Source: Pomphorhynchus laevis (lineage: Eukaryota > Acanthocephala > Palaeacanthocephala > Echinorhynchida > Pomphorhynchidae). From it: a stretch of DNA of 64,000 nucleotides. Location: NCBI GenBank assembly GCA_012934845.2, contig WNNJ02002920.1, forward strand, positions 1 through 64,000. Direction: 5' to 3'. Each line of letters opens with the position of its first letter. Positions within the stretch are counted from its first letter, which is position 1. The notes under the pieces are model-generated. The model saw only the letters and a list, made by a program, of their open reading frames with translations. It was not told the DNA's origin and did no database searches. The position numbers were made by a program, and so were the translations under genes. Below, one piece after another: positions 1 through 11,645 of this stretch.

Positions 1-119
1 CATCAAATGGGAGGAAAATATGCATCGCTTTTGCTAGCATTTTAATATGATGTATCTTTGATTCATCTTATTAATCTATGCGCTACTATATTATTTTGTA
101 CAATTAAATGATATTTTAG

Positions 120-159
120 GTTAAAGGCATGTGGATGCAGCAAACCCCATCGCATATTT
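120..159 (+). other. possible upstream exon of the 650-1294 gene
   Basis: A 40-bp segment lies between an acceptor-like TTTTAG (ends 119) and a donor GTAAAA (starts 160). Read with one leading base it encodes LKACGCSKPHRIF and exits in phase 0. That matches the phase in which the exon at 650 must be entered. The match of phase and the cysteine-rich reading are suggestive, but the piece is short and could be chance. The rest of 1-649 is AT-rich and shows no other exon I can support. Confidence 0.28.
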
Positions 160-649
160 GTAAAAATTCTCGCGGCTTGGTAGATTTGTCATGTCTGATT
201 TTACCAAGGCCGTAATTAATTTTTGAGTTGACAAGAATGCAAGCACCTGAGTGGGTCAATCAGAGTGGGTCTTATAGGTAGGATGGTCTTCGTAATAGTG
301 ACATGCTTTGAGTGGTAATTACGAATTTTAGGGATACATTAGTTATGTATAGGGTATGTGAAAATTAAACTACGTTAAAATCGCTAACTGTTCGTTTGTT
401 TATAAACCAACAGTTCCTTTCCTATTGTAAATTTTTAAAGTTGTTTTTATGAAGGTCATTGAGCTTATTAAAATTTTAAACGTACTTGTTTATATTATAT
501 AACCGATTGTCAAGCGAATTAATCCGTTTAGAAATTGAAGGTGTCTAAAATTTGCACATACAATTTGATTGTCTATTTTTATAATATCTTAATTAGTACA
601 AAAGTTAATATTGCTTTTGATAAATATTTCACCTGTTAATGATTTTCAG

Positions 650-1294
650 GAAAGAAGAAGAATAAGAATAAACAGATTTAGAAATCGCGTTAGGAGAGGT
701 ACTTTCATTTTTACAGATGTTTTATCCTTTGAGATTGCAAATATCCCCGTTGTAACTCATTTATAGAATGTCCGTTTTTGAATACCCGAAAGCCGAAGAA
801 AACCGTAAATCAATTTATCCATAGCAAAGTGACTAAACCACGACGGCAAAAGACAAAAAAGGCAGCGGTAGCACCAAGGATTACCGAGTCTAATGTGGCA
901 GTAAAGGCTACGCCGAAATGCCGTAAAGATGATCAGCGATCAAGTGCTCCACATAATTATACACCAGACGTGGTTGTTCTTAGTGACGATGACGATGTTG
1001 AAGATTCCGATTATGACTCTGTTGGTAATTCGGTTATCTGTTTTGGATCTATCAAAATTTATCCGTGTTTTGTAGTAATCGAAAGGCTTAAGCTATGAAT
1101 TGTTTCACGCATTGCACACTATTTTTCTCTGTTCTCCTACTACACGTTTCTCCTTCTTCGGTTGTTACAAGCGAACGCGTATTGTTGTACAAATGGATAT
1201 CTATATTTTTTCAATTCGATTTTCAGATCGAAAGAAAACGTGCGATTTTTTCGATCATTTCAACAACATGTCTACAAACAAAACCTATTTTTGA
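650..1294 (+). CDS. 3' exons of a basic protein with a SUMO-interaction-like motif
   Basis: Three exons join in phase with GT-AG introns. Exon 650-698 follows GATTTTCAG and is arginine-rich (ERRRIRINRFRNRVRR). Exon 767-1024 follows TTTATAG. Exon 1227-1294 follows TTTTCAG and ends in TGA. The introns are 68 and 202 bp. The joined C-terminus is strongly basic (NTRKPKKT, KPRRQKTKK), then turns to PDVVVLSDDDDVEDSD and ends with a short tail. A hydrophobic VVVL run followed directly by Ser and an acidic tract is the classic layout of a SUMO-interacting motif. With the basic stretches it suggests a nuclear or chromatin-bound protein; that role is inferred. No enzymatic domain is visible and I do not recognise the family. 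The 5' part lies upstream, perhaps outside the window. Confidence 0.6.
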
Positions 1295-2340
1295 TCTGAC
1301 TTTTGGTTGCTCTACATTTCTTGTTATTGTGTTATATAAAATGTCGAAGTCGTCGTTCGAATCTGATTATAAGGATCGAATCAAATGAGATACGGCTTTA
1401 GAAAGAATCGACCAAAAAACGCACTTCTTATTTTAGAATAATCAAACATCTTGCTAATAAGAATTTTTTATATTTAAACATACTCTTTATTCTATTAGTC
1501 ATACTCTCGCTACAGAAAATATTGCCAAATGTATAGGATATACATTTGTTATATAGATATTTTATATAACAAAATATAATTTCAAAATAAATTAAAACTT
1601 TTAACACGGAAATATTTTATAGATAGTCAATAATATACTCTGTGTTAGAATAAGAAATCACGCTAGATAATCAAATTTCATCATAGTAAACTCATAATTT
1701 CTATGCTTGCGGTCCGGCTACTACATTGGCTTGAAATATATCAGGTTTCGAAACCTGATAAAAGTATTGAGTTATAAAAATACTTTTAAAGATTAAGATA
1801 CATTTCATTTTTTAAGTTTTTAGTAGTACAGTAGCCCCTGTTAAGTGATTTGATTCAATATGAATTTAATAAATCTGTAAAGGTGTTACGTACACAAAAC
1901 ACTCATTCTATAAACGTAGGTTTCTGGTCTTATTCCGGATATATTAATATTAATCTATACAAGGAAAGCGATCAATAATGTCGTTAATATTCACAATATT
2001 TAATTTATAAATTAACTTTAAATATCATATTAAAATTTTATGTTTTAAATTTAAATTTTATCTTTTTTCATATTTTCAAATTAAATTTCATATTATTTTA
2101 TTTTAATTATACGGATTTTTATTAAACTGAGGTTTTGCAAAGTTTCGTTATAAAAGCAAATCAAATCAAATCAGCCAACTGAGTCTACGTATTTAATATA
2201 ATTATAAAATAAACAAAACATAATAATGCTAAATCAAAAAGTAATAATTAAATAATAAAATTAATAATTGTTTTTAGATTTTCTATAATTTAAATCAAGT
2301 TAAAAATGAAATTTAAAATAAACGTCATTTTTATGAATTG
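1295..2340. other. AT-rich intergenic DNA, no gene seen
   Basis: No convincing exon or transposon coding sequence. The one structured item is a perfect 22-bp palindrome at 1739-1760, listed separately. Confidence 0.6.
1739..1760. repeat. 22-bp perfect palindrome related to Naiad 3' ends
   Basis: Two head-to-head copies of TATCAGGTTTC. The same half-site occurs in the 3' untranslated blocks of the Naiad-like fragments at about 2410, 58588 and 61857. It may be the remnant of two joined element ends. Confidence 0.5.
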
Positions 2341-3110
2341 ACTAATAAATAACAGACGTTGTATCAGAATAAGAATTAGAGGTCATCAGGAGGAACTGCT
2401 ATGCTATCAGGTTTCGGCCCCTAACTCCTCTACCCAACATAGCAGCGGGGCCAAATACATGCTAATGATGTATTTCCTCTGAAATAACTATCTAGTATCT
2501 TATTCTAATACAAAGTATATTATTTATTATCCATCCATAAAAATTTGCCACTTAAGAGTTTAAATTTATTCTTTATATTATTGTGTTGATTTATATATTT
2601 TACTATTTTCTGCTTGATGTTATTTTTATAGTAACCTAGTTTAAAATATGTATCTATTAAATTATTTAAATGATTTTGAAGAAAGCCAATATCATTACAT
2701 ATTGTTGCAATTCTTAAAATTTCATTATTTAATGTATTATATTTTATATTATATGGTATGCATGAATGCTCATGCAAAAATATGTTTCTTGTAAATTTAA
2801 ATATGTCATCTTTACGATATAAATTAATAGTAGTTTTAGTTAATGTTAATTTAATGTTCATATCTAGATATACACCTTCTTTATCATTAATATTGGTTTT
2901 GTTAAGAATAAGGCTTTCTGGATAAATGTGCTCACTAATTGAATAAAAATTATTAGAATTAAATACACATATATCATCAATATATCGAAACATATATTTC
3001 ATATATTTATATTGTTTAGATTTAGTTTTTACACAGTTATGAACAAATTCATATTCTATAAAAATTCATATTCTGTAAAAAAATATGAAATACATACAAG
3101 TAATACTTTA
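2341..3110 (-). mobile_element. Naiad-like Penelope element, 3' fragment with RT catalytic motif
   Basis: Minus-strand frame 3002-2520 encodes 160 residues. It begins at the RT active-site motif RYIDDI, followed about 25 residues later by a PES-LILNKTN segment and YLDMNIKL. It continues through the thumb-like region (FLHEHSCIPYNIKY ... GYYKNNIKQKI) and stops at DNK. This order (YIDD, FLD-like box, S-P-K segment, GYP-like box) is typical of Penelope-like RTs. No GIY-YIG nuclease follows the RT, unlike Penelope, Neptune or Poseidon. That fits the Naiad type, whose nuclease is N-terminal. The 3' block 2341-2519 is conserved at three other sites in the window. The copy is 5'-truncated and AT-rich. 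Confidence 0.72.
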
Positions 3111-4824
3111 AAATAGATCAACCATTTTACATTTTATTACGGTTGAAAATTATTTCCGTGACGAGACTAAACGATTTTCTTTTATGTGATTATGTCGGTC
3201 ACATTTGTGTTTTTATTTTATTATACAATATTTAATGTTAATTTAATGTATAGATTTTCGAGAATTTATTTTCCATATAAGAACAGACGCAATGTATTTT
3301 CGATAAATATATAAAATGATTTTAAAAATCATTTAATTTGGACAGATTACCCAAAATAAGAGGATAGGGCTCTTACTTTTTGTGTGGTTCCTATAGAATC
3401 GCATAATGTGTATTGGATTTAGTATGTAAATATTTATTTAATATAAAATTATATTTGGTATATTTTGCATATTTTATATATTTATATTTCAACATAATTT
3501 GTAGACAAATTGAATTATATTGTCTATTAATGTCGACTCTTAAATTTATAAAATATAAAATACTATTTCTAAAAACAGTCTAAAACAGAATTTTTTTCTA
3601 AAAATTTTATAAAAGAAAGTTTAAATAAATATTGAAACATAAATTAAATAAATTAAATAAACATTTGTATTGTATATTATATTTATAATATACAATACAA
3701 ACACAACGATAAAAATATACACTGAAATAATAAACTATGTAGAATGTAAACATGATTTACTTTACTAATAAAACAATGAACAAGAAATGTTCATAGATGA
3801 ATAATATTTTATCGTGAAACTTCAAGATAAAAAAACAGTTTTAACTGCAAACTGCAGTTTGATCAGTAAATTATGTATGCGATTTACACCTAAGTGTATA
3901 TTTTAATGAAATAAGATAAAAATAATAAATATACTATTGAAGTTATTTCTCCGAAGGTAAAATTTCTACTTATTTATTGTTTCCTATATGCAAAATTGTT
4001 TAATTTTTTAACCTTTTTAATGTTGTCATGCGTCCTGTTATTTTTCTTTGTACAGTAGGTTTTCTTCTTTTTTTGTTTTATCACATTTTAATTTTTTGAT
4101 TGGTTTGGTAAGTGAATTAGTCAGTCTGGTTAAGTGTTCTCAGTAATTGGCCTGTCTTTTACCAATTCCTAGCAGATGAGATTACAAGTGAATAATATTA
4201 TCGGTTTTCCGCAAATGGGATCACAGATGACAAACCAGACTGCTAATGATCAAAGTGTAAATGTTTTCGCCTTCTGGATAGGTTTGATTTCTAAAATTTT
4301 GTTGGGTTAACTTTCTAGAGTGAAACTCTAATTACAAACGAAATAAAACGAGTTAGACCTATAATCACTCGAATCCGCAATTTGTAAATAACGTTATACT
4401 CTTTTCTTATGTTGAGTCATTTTCATAGCAATTATTTTTATATATTTTGAAAGCGGGTGAATTTATGTTTCCAGTTGCTGCAGTAATATAATGGGACAAA
4501 ATTACGTGTTCTGTACAACGTAAACTCTCTCCTTGTATTTTGATCTTTTCCCCTGCTTGTGGAATTCGAAGCATGCAGTTACTGTCTTTGAATAGTTGCT
4601 TTAAGCTAGGTTGTGAAATACAAACGTCCAAAAGTATTCGCTTAATACTTGGACAATGTCCTCGCAATCATCCATACATATCGCAGTTGTTTCTTTTCAA
4701 ACACGATATTTTCTGGAACTGGAATCCATACCGGTTCAATTCTTCACAACAGCATGCTAATATAATAATATTAGTATTATTTTCTTAATATTTATAATAA
4801 AAATTATATTTTTTATAACTATAA
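3111..4824. other. AT-rich DNA, no gene seen
   Basis: Low-complexity AT-rich sequence. A short conserved block GGTTTTCCGCAAATGGGATC at 4203-4222 resembles blocks found next to the 3' ends of two R2-like LINE copies (7491-7510 and 18902-18919). The open frames near 4407-4788 lie on both strands over the same bases and show no family signature. Confidence 0.5.
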
Positions 4825-5075
4825 TTACAAGAAGGCGAGGAAACAGGAATATTTATTTGATTAGAAAAATCCAATATTTCGACGGCACTACGGCACGTCA
4901 TCTTCAGGGTTGTAATTAGCTAGAACACTTATAAATTTTCTTAATAAGTGTTCTAGCTAATTTCTTATAAGTGTTCTAGCTAATTACAACCCTGAAGATG
5001 ACGTGCCGTAGTGCCGTCGAAATATTGGATTTTTCTAATCAAATAAATATTCTTGTTTCCTCGCCTTCTTGTAAT
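4825..5075. repeat. near-perfect inverted repeat with Penelope-type terminal motif
   Basis: Arms 4825-4934 and 4967-5075 are about 110 bp each and almost identical, around a loop of about 32 bp. Each arm contains CTGAAGA, a short G/C stem (GACG ... CGTC) and GAAATATTGG (right arm 4993-5030). The arrangement CTGANGA, stem, GAAA is the conserved half of a hammerhead ribozyme and is typical of Penelope-like terminal repeats. Here there is one extra T between CTGAAGA and the stem. No coding sequence lies inside. Fold-back of two inverted terminal repeats is the likeliest origin. Confidence 0.75.
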
Positions 5076-5940
5076 AATTAGGATTGTAATAATTCGGATT
5101 GGATACGAATTTTCTCTGTAACTATAATATAATTATAATATTAAATATAAATTAATATATTATAATATAATATAAATAAAATCCTATTATATAATTATAA
5201 TATTATTGTGTGTTATTATATCAATAATTATTCTTTTACAAGGTAAAACTTATAAGTTAAACTGCTGAAGCTTTTAATTTAAATACTATTTTAGGCATCA
5301 TGTGCTTGCCTTAATAATGCATACTCATAGCAACGGTATTATTGCTTTAATCTTCTTTGCATAGCTTGCATTGTTTTCTTTCTCTGCTGAAAAGAAAAGT
5401 CACCTTATAAGTACTGCATATATGAATAATAAGATATAAATGATATTTATTTTCTCAAATTTTAATATCCTTACTAGCTACTTTGGCCTTTCCTACTCTT
5501 ATCACGTTCAAACACTTGCCTTGGACTCTGAGTTACGTAGACTTTAACAAAAGGATATAATATTGTGGTATCTAAAAATGTCCGCTAAGTACGTGAAATC
5601 TGACATTTTGATCTCTAGCTGTATCTCTGGTACAACTGAGGGTGTCGGTTCTGCGAGCACATCCCTAAATATTTTCCTATATTTATAATAAAAATATATA
5701 ATAATATTAATATAATATTATATTATCAATCAAGTTATTTATCCAAAAGTAAAGCATATATCTTTGCTTACAAGTTTACAGACTTTAAAAATCAAAGAAA
5801 AGAAAACGAAAAAAAACTGTAAACCCATAGATGTTCTTGGGAAATATCTGAAGACATGAATAATTGATTTTTTCTTACGGTAAAATTGCGGTTGCATTCA
5901 CCTGTAGAGTTTACGCTATTCGGCACGTCTTATGATGTTG
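5076..5940. other. AT-rich DNA, no gene seen
   Basis: Mostly low-complexity AT runs. The slightly more balanced stretch 5460-5670 holds no long frame or recognisable motif. Confidence 0.5.
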
Positions 5941-6760
5941 TCAGATCAACAGAAGATGAATATAGGATCCTAAAACATCGCTCAGCCTGATATCACAGAA
6001 GACTCGCCGCTTTTGACTTCTTGATGGTTCAGGCAGATGTTTGTCCTGTAAAATTTGCTTCGTCTCTTCTGAGGGTTCCACTAAAGACTCGTCGCTGCTC
6101 GCAAGTCTAATAGCACCTCTCACATCTCCATCTTTTAATTTTTTGTTACTATCTTGCTTAGCCACTCCGTCTCTTGGTTAGGTAATTTCGGTTTTCTGGT
6201 TCTATTAGAGTTTTGGTGGCGCGCAGGGCACAGAAAGATAATACCGTCGAAAAAACTATTAAACTGTTCCCTGATTAACCTCTGTCCATGGGGGAACCCG
6301 AGGTACCATCTTCGGAAAGGAAAGAAGGGAAATACATGCCTGCTCGTTGCTTGCATCCGATACAATTGCCGACAATAACATAGATAGATGCATTTATATT
6401 ATAGGGCGGGCAGCGCGTGGTGTTCTTTGCACCGTAGGCACGATTTTGCGCAGTAATTGATAAAGGCTCAAATACGCTGAGCCAAAACTAACATCCGAAC
6501 CTTCAAGCTCGCAGTCTGTGTGGTTTTGTTGAATACTGGCATTGCGCCAATTTGATACAGATGGGGGCCGACCAGCGCCTTGACAACTTATGCCGGTTTC
6601 ATGTTTGCGTAGCACGCCTTTCGATGTTATTGAAAAAATCAAATAAGAAGTGGGACATTCTCCACGTTTGCCGGTCTGGCAAACTGGTTGTTCGACTGTT
6701 GCTTATCTTCCTCCTGACTGATTCCCTCCTTCTCACACCCCTAACGACTGCTATTTTTTG
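5941..6760 (-). pseudogene. R2-like LINE fragment, region just N-terminal to RT
   Basis: Three minus-strand frames (6642-6394, 6365-6135, 6165-5941) read in order as pieces of one decayed protein. The last contains DGDVRGAIRLASSDESL and KQILQDKHLPEPS. This aligns by eye with LGDARGAIRLAMCED and LILQHLHPPS in the larger copy at 7567-10665. The signature lies just before the RT of a widespread animal LINE group with a C-terminal CCHC finger and PD-D nuclease-like segment. RT and 3' end are missing. Frameshifts make it non-functional. Confidence 0.62.
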
Positions 6761-7072
6761 ATTAGGTATTATTCTTGGATTGCCGTTTTGAAATCAGACA
6801 GAACTATTATAAATTATTCAAAAGAATTTGAAGAAATTTTTATATCCTTAGATTTTTTCGGCTAAAAATCTAAGAAACAGTTCTCCTCGTATATTTACTT
6901 ACATTATATATTCATTTGATGCTTTGTTTCGTTTTATGATAAATCAGAATTTACAAGCTGATAATAGTATGGTATATGTATAAGAATTGTGGAATCTAAC
7001 TTTAAATGTGCTTTATAATCAGTTGAGTTTATGGTTAGGTATTCTCTTATATACCATTCTATATCGTGAATA

Positions 7073-7250
7073 GCCGCTACTTCCAAATTTCACTACTTCC
7101 AAATTTCACTACTTCCTAATTTAACTACTTCCAAATTATAAATAAGAATTCTAAATAGAAAGTAAATGAGAAAATAAAAATAAAATAAATATTATTAAAA
7201 GTAAAAAGGCATACAACTTAAAAGGAATGTATAACATAATAATAAAATAT
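7073..7250. repeat. left terminal inverted repeat of MULE
   Basis: Starts CCGCTACTTCC and carries several units of CTACTTCCAAATTTCA. It continues through AATAAGAATTCTAAATAGAA and AAAAAGGCATACAACTT to ATAACATAATAATAAAATAT. It matches the reverse complement of 14021-14198 over its whole length with small indels. Confidence 0.8.
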
Positions 7251-7307
7251 AAACATAAATATTAAAATATTAGTAATATCATAAATATTATTAGTATTAT
7301 TGACAAA

Positions 7308-7460
7308 ATTGTTTGTTTTGTAGATTACGGCTCTCTACTTCCAAATTAAACTACTTGCAAATTTATTATCTTAAAAAAATATTTTTTGACAAAATTGTTT
7401 GTTTTGTAGATTACGACCTCTACTTTTAAATTTCACTAGTTCCAAATTTCTTATCTTAAA
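7308..7460. repeat. MULE subterminal repeat tract, left part
   Basis: About two copies of a 70-85 bp unit containing GACAAAATTGTTTGTTTTGT, AGATTACG-CCTCTACTT and CCAAATTTCTTATCTTAAAA. The tract is interrupted by the R2-like LINE and resumes at 10995. Confidence 0.75.
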
Positions 7461-7566
7461 ATGTTTTGATATTAGAGATACAATTGAATGGGTTGCCCGC
7501 AAATGGACCCCAAATTATTACTTAGACAACGTTTAATAAAAAGTAGGTGATCATTGAGCTTCGGAA

Positions 7567-10500
7567 TCAAGATTGCATAAGACTCTCCTTGACGAATGCT
7601 GAATTCCCCCGCTGAATTGCAGCTCTTATGCGCTGTAAGAAATGGGATTTTGCCTGGACGTCGTTTGTAGCTAGCCTCAGTAGCTTCCCAATTAGTTCAA
7701 TGAGGGCGGTGGCTTCACATCCTAAGGCGCCGATTGACTCGACAGCTACTGGGACGAAGCAGCAATATAAAGGATCCAAACATGTATATTTGATCCGTTT
7801 CCTGCGTTCGGCTTTCGTGGCCAGAGCTCCAGCACCTGCTGCAGAACAATCTACGGAGACGGAGCTAGGGTGTTCACGCAAGTATGGTCCCATACTAGTA
7901 GACGTCCACAGTCCCATGGTACTAAGGTGGCCCCATCTGGTCTCTTACCGTCAGTTCGGGACATACCACAAGGCTCCAAGGAGCAGGGGTAACCCGCTGC
8001 TGATAAAGCTGCCTTTATTATTACATTCACTTGGGCATGTCGGAAGTGGCGGCCGATAGATCTTGTGCAGTCTAACCCATGCCGGCCTAGTCTATCTACA
8101 ATTGCGCCGCACTTACAAGCATGTAAGGCACAGAGTGGCAATCCCAAACGAAGGCCAATTGAAATGCGAATCCCCTCGTCGTCTAATCTTGTTCCGGTTG
8201 CCGCGTTTGGTATTGCCTGTAGTAATGCTCCTGCAGCTGGTGCGGCCGCGGCCAGCAATCGTGCTCTTTCTGTTATGTTTGGGGCAGAGTCTAATAGCTG
8301 CTTGAATATTAGCTTTTGAATCGGGGCACTCCAAGATTTCTGACGCTCTGGATTATCAGGATGATCCGATCCGACGCTCAATAATCACCTCGACCTTCCC
8401 AGCTCGAATTCGGGGTCTGTATGCGAGAAAACGGGGTAGCGTGCCAACAGTCGCTCGACCAACCCCTGTGTTGTGGATACCGATGACAGGAATGCTGGAA
8501 GGGCAGTATTGACGGCTGACGCAATCCCTAGACCACCAAGGGCGATCGGGAGAGTCACCTGTGTCCAGGCTTGTTCGTCAATGCTAACATTTAACAGTGA
8601 CTCCAGAGAAGATCGTAGGACTGCGTCAAAACTTAAAAGGCCTGCACGTACAAAGGCCGGTGATGTACGAAGCAAATACGATAACTTCGTTCCACCACGC
8701 AGTGCCGCAACAAATAAAGACTGTCATGTCTTGCGAGGAATAAAAGTCTAGTACTCATCTTTGTTAAGCTAGAAGTCGCTCTGTCTAATACTCCATCGAT
8801 ATTGGCCACATCGCCAGTAGAAGAACCCAGCAACGTAGAACGTTCGACTGACACTCGTTTTGATCCTGGTAGTGACAGCAAAATAGAATTAGCCATATTC
8901 TGGTTATTAGTAATGACCTCACTTTTATCTTCATTCAAAACAAGTCTTAGCTCAAGTCCTTCTTCGCGAATACGACGAATGTCATCATTTAGAGTGGCTA
9001 CATCCCCGGATAAGGTGGCGTCGTCTAAGTACCATATATTTAGTGGGCTATGTAATGTCTTACTTAGCCCTATAACCGCCAAAGAAAATAGCATTGGTCC
9101 GAGAGGGTCCCCTTGCTGCACTCCCTCATGTGAAAGTAGGATATTCGGGCCATGAAATAACCAATAAGTTTCGTTATAACTTGATTGCACAAAGCGGGAA
9201 ATGGCTGGGATATAACGGTACGCAGCAGCGAGTAACGATTATCGTTTGATGTAATTAAAAGCATTTCGAAAATCCAGCTTAAGCAGAGCGTTCTGTCCGT
9301 GCATTAGTCTAAGATGGGCTCTGCAAGCATGTACAGCGGCTTCAGCGCCTGACGGCACTCCGACACCAACTTGAAAGGGAGACAGGACAGCAACTGCCTC
9401 ACCAGTAGCCCGACGACATGCTATTTTGGCCACCATTCTGCGTAAGGTGTTACCAATGGCTATTGGGCGAAGTTCGCCATCGGGTTTTTTGAGCGCAATC
9501 AACTTAGCTCCAAAGAAAATTGGTCTAAAGCAGAGTGGGACGCCGCCGTTTAGGACCATGGACAATAAATTAGACAAAGCCGTTAGGAGATCTTGTCCCG
9601 CAGCGGCACAGCCCGGTCCGGTAAGATCCTTCAAATGGATCGGGCTCAGACCATCGGGTCCTCCTGATGCATGGTTAGCAAAGGAGCTTATTGATTTTAT
9701 AATCTCCTCCGAGACCACTTGTGGGCAGCGTGTTAATGTATCCTGTGAAATGGGCAAAGACGAATCATTACTGGCTGAGCAAATACTGGGTGGGTGCAAA
9801 TGCTGTAAAATAAGAGAGGTCTCTTTATCGTAAGGGGCGAAAGTATCCTCGCACATTGCTAGTCTTATAGCGCCGCGTGCATCCCCGAGCTCAAATTTTT
9901 CGAAAATCTTGCGGCGCAACTCTTCTGGTTCGGGTCGCCTACGCGAACGCTTTTCCATACGGCTCAGTGGCTGGCGGTGAAAACCCAAATCAATCATGCT
10001 ATACCGTGCTGGCGGAAAACGACTACATGATTCCTTATCCAGCTGACAAGAGAAACTTCACGATAGGGAGACAAGCAGAGACAATAGCGGGAGAAACTTA
10101 ACAAATTCTTCCAGTTAATCAATTCAGAAGGAGAGGTTGTGGCGGCACGCAAAAGGGAGCAAAGTTTCATTGCCACGGTGCAGCGCGCTGTCTTAGGAAT
10201 TCGTCTAACAGCGCGGAATCCAGATCGAAACTGTTCCTTGACGTCTGAAACGAGGTCTTCAACTGTAGGCGGCAAAGGTATCGGGTCCTGGAGAAACGCT
10301 GCTGCATCTGCTGATTTTGGGAGCAATCCGGAACTGGGGTAGCTAACTCTTCCTCCGAGTTTCCACAACACACCGGCGAACGTTATACGGAAGGATCGGA
10401 AGCACACGCAGCATTCGCCAAATTGCTGTCTACTAATGTGTTCTTTAGAAGTGTTATTAACTTCAGGAACGAATGGCGATTTGACTTCGGCATATCTGTT

Positions 10501-10665
10501 TATATCCGTATTCATGGATGCTGAAGTTTCCCGTATGTATTGATTGGATGATCGAACGTTCGGCTGTTCGATCATTCGATGCGTCCCGGCAGTTTCAAAT
10601 AAATTCGATATTTCGTCGTTGTCCTCGCCTCCATCCAATTTACAGCAACTATTTCTTTGAATCAT
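7567..10665 (-). pseudogene. R2-like non-LTR retrotransposon, near full length but frameshifted
   Basis: Read on the minus strand, the protein runs through consecutive frames 10665-9994, 9997-9239, 9190-8633, 8675-8385, 8381-7851 and 7917-7567. RT motifs are in order: GGPDGLSPIHLK, GELRPIAIGNTLRR, LKLDFRNAFN (block A), VQQGDPLGPMLF (block B) and WYLDDATL (block C), then DKSEV. After the RT comes a CCHC finger (CKCG ... HGLDC ... GRHFRH) and KRPDG ... LVWDHTC. This is a PD-D arrangement like the restriction-like nuclease of R2-type LINEs. There is no N-terminal APE-type endonuclease. The multiple frameshifts make it a pseudogene. It sits inside the MULE repeat tract. GC content is clearly higher than the flanks. 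Assignment to the R2/RLE superfamily is inferred from domain order. Confidence 0.75.
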
Positions 10666-10994
10666 TGTGGTAGTAAATAGTCAACAATTGAAGGCGCTAG
10701 ATTGATCGCTCAATTAATCGCCCAAGGGCAACAATGAACTTTCTGTATATTTATTATTATTTCCTTAATAAAAGGCACGAGAGCGTAGCGAGCGCGTCTA
10801 TAAGACGTAAGACGTCTGCAAGTCCAAAATCTTTTACAAGTCGTTAGTCGTTTGCAAGTTGTAAGTCGTTGTCCTAGACCTTGTAAGTCGTTGTCATAGA
10901 CCTTGTTTCAGTATTTGTATGTTATTTGATTATTATTTGATTTATTTACTATAGATTGTGTATATTAATCCTGTAAGAATTTTAATAATCAAGA
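10666..10994. other. 5' flank of R2-like copy with short direct repeats
   Basis: Probably 5' untranslated sequence of the minus-strand LINE. It contains repeated TTGTAAGTCGTTGTC at about 10859 and 10885 and related AAGTCGTTAGTCG. No coding potential is seen. Confidence 0.4.
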
Positions 10995-11345
10995 CTTTTG
11001 TTTTAACGTCTTAAAAAATATTTTTCGACGAAATTGTTTGTTTTGTAGATTACGGCCCTCTACTTCCAAATTAAACTACTTGCAAATTTCTTATCCTAAA
11101 AAATATTTTTTTGACAAAATTGTTTGTTTTGTAGATTACGGCCCTCTACTTCCAAATTTCTTATCTTAAAAAATATTTTTTGACAAAATTGTTTGTCTTG
11201 TAGATTACGACCCTCTTATTTTAAATTTGACTACTTCCAAATTTCTTATCTAAAAAAATATTTTTTGACAAAATTGTTTGTTTTGTAGATTACGACCCTC
11301 TAATTCCAAATTTCACTACTTGCAAATTTCTTATATTAAAAAAAT
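10995..11345. repeat. MULE subterminal repeat tract, right part
   Basis: Four to five copies of the same 70-85 bp unit as at 7308-7460 (GACAAAATTGTTTG, AGATTACG, CTCTACTTCCAAATT). This is the continuation after the inserted LINE. Confidence 0.78.
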
Positions 11346-11364
11346 ATTGTTTACCCCCAAAATA

Positions 11365-11496
11365 ATGTCAAGAAACATATTTTGGTTACCTTCGAGGCAA
11401 AGAAAAAGTGTCCCCATAATCGATAACTACCTCTTTCATACTAGTTGGAAATACCATCCAAACAAACAATATTGGAAGTGTAGCAATGATTTATAG
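11365..11496 (+). pseudogene. FLYWCH zinc-finger fragment of MULE transposase
   Basis: A 43-residue frame starting at ATG 11365 reads SRQRKSVPIIDNYLF, a short spacer and NKQYWKCSND. FLYWCH domains have this pattern: a basic turn, a hydrophobic strand with D-Y-F, then K-YW-C. The domain stops (TAG at 11494) before the second cysteine and histidine. It fits the N-terminal DNA-binding domain of a FLYWCH-MULE. About 150 residues that should link it to the transposase C-terminal half are missing, replaced by short repeats and the L2-like insertion. Confidence 0.6.
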
Positions 11497-11645
11497 CAAT
11501 GTAGCAATGATTTGCTACATTGTAGCAATGATTGTAGCAATTGTAGCAATCATTGTAGCAATGATTGAATTATCAAGAAAAGGAAGATTGAGAAATGAAG
11601 GGGTATTTAAATACTTCATTGTAGCAATCATTGTAGCAATGATTT
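11480..11645. repeat. TGTAGCAA short-repeat tract with an inverted L2 scrap
   Basis: Irregular tandem copies of TGTAGCAATGAT and ATTGTAGCAATC fill 11480-11570 and 11621-11645. Between them, 11572-11610 is a scrap in opposite orientation to the following L2-like element (AGAAATGAAGGGGTAT, as at 27328). Confidence 0.6.

Noticed and set aside
2385-2480. true hammerhead ribozyme at the Naiad 3' end
   Set aside because: GAAAC precedes CTGATGA by only about 22 bases, too little for stems III and I in a permuted hammerhead. Kept only as an observation.
4407-4788. overlapping open frames on both strands
   Set aside because: No motifs, no splice context, and both strands open over the same bases.
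7628-8305. plus-strand open frames opposite the R2-like LINE
   Set aside because: Shadows of the GC-richer minus-strand coding sequence.
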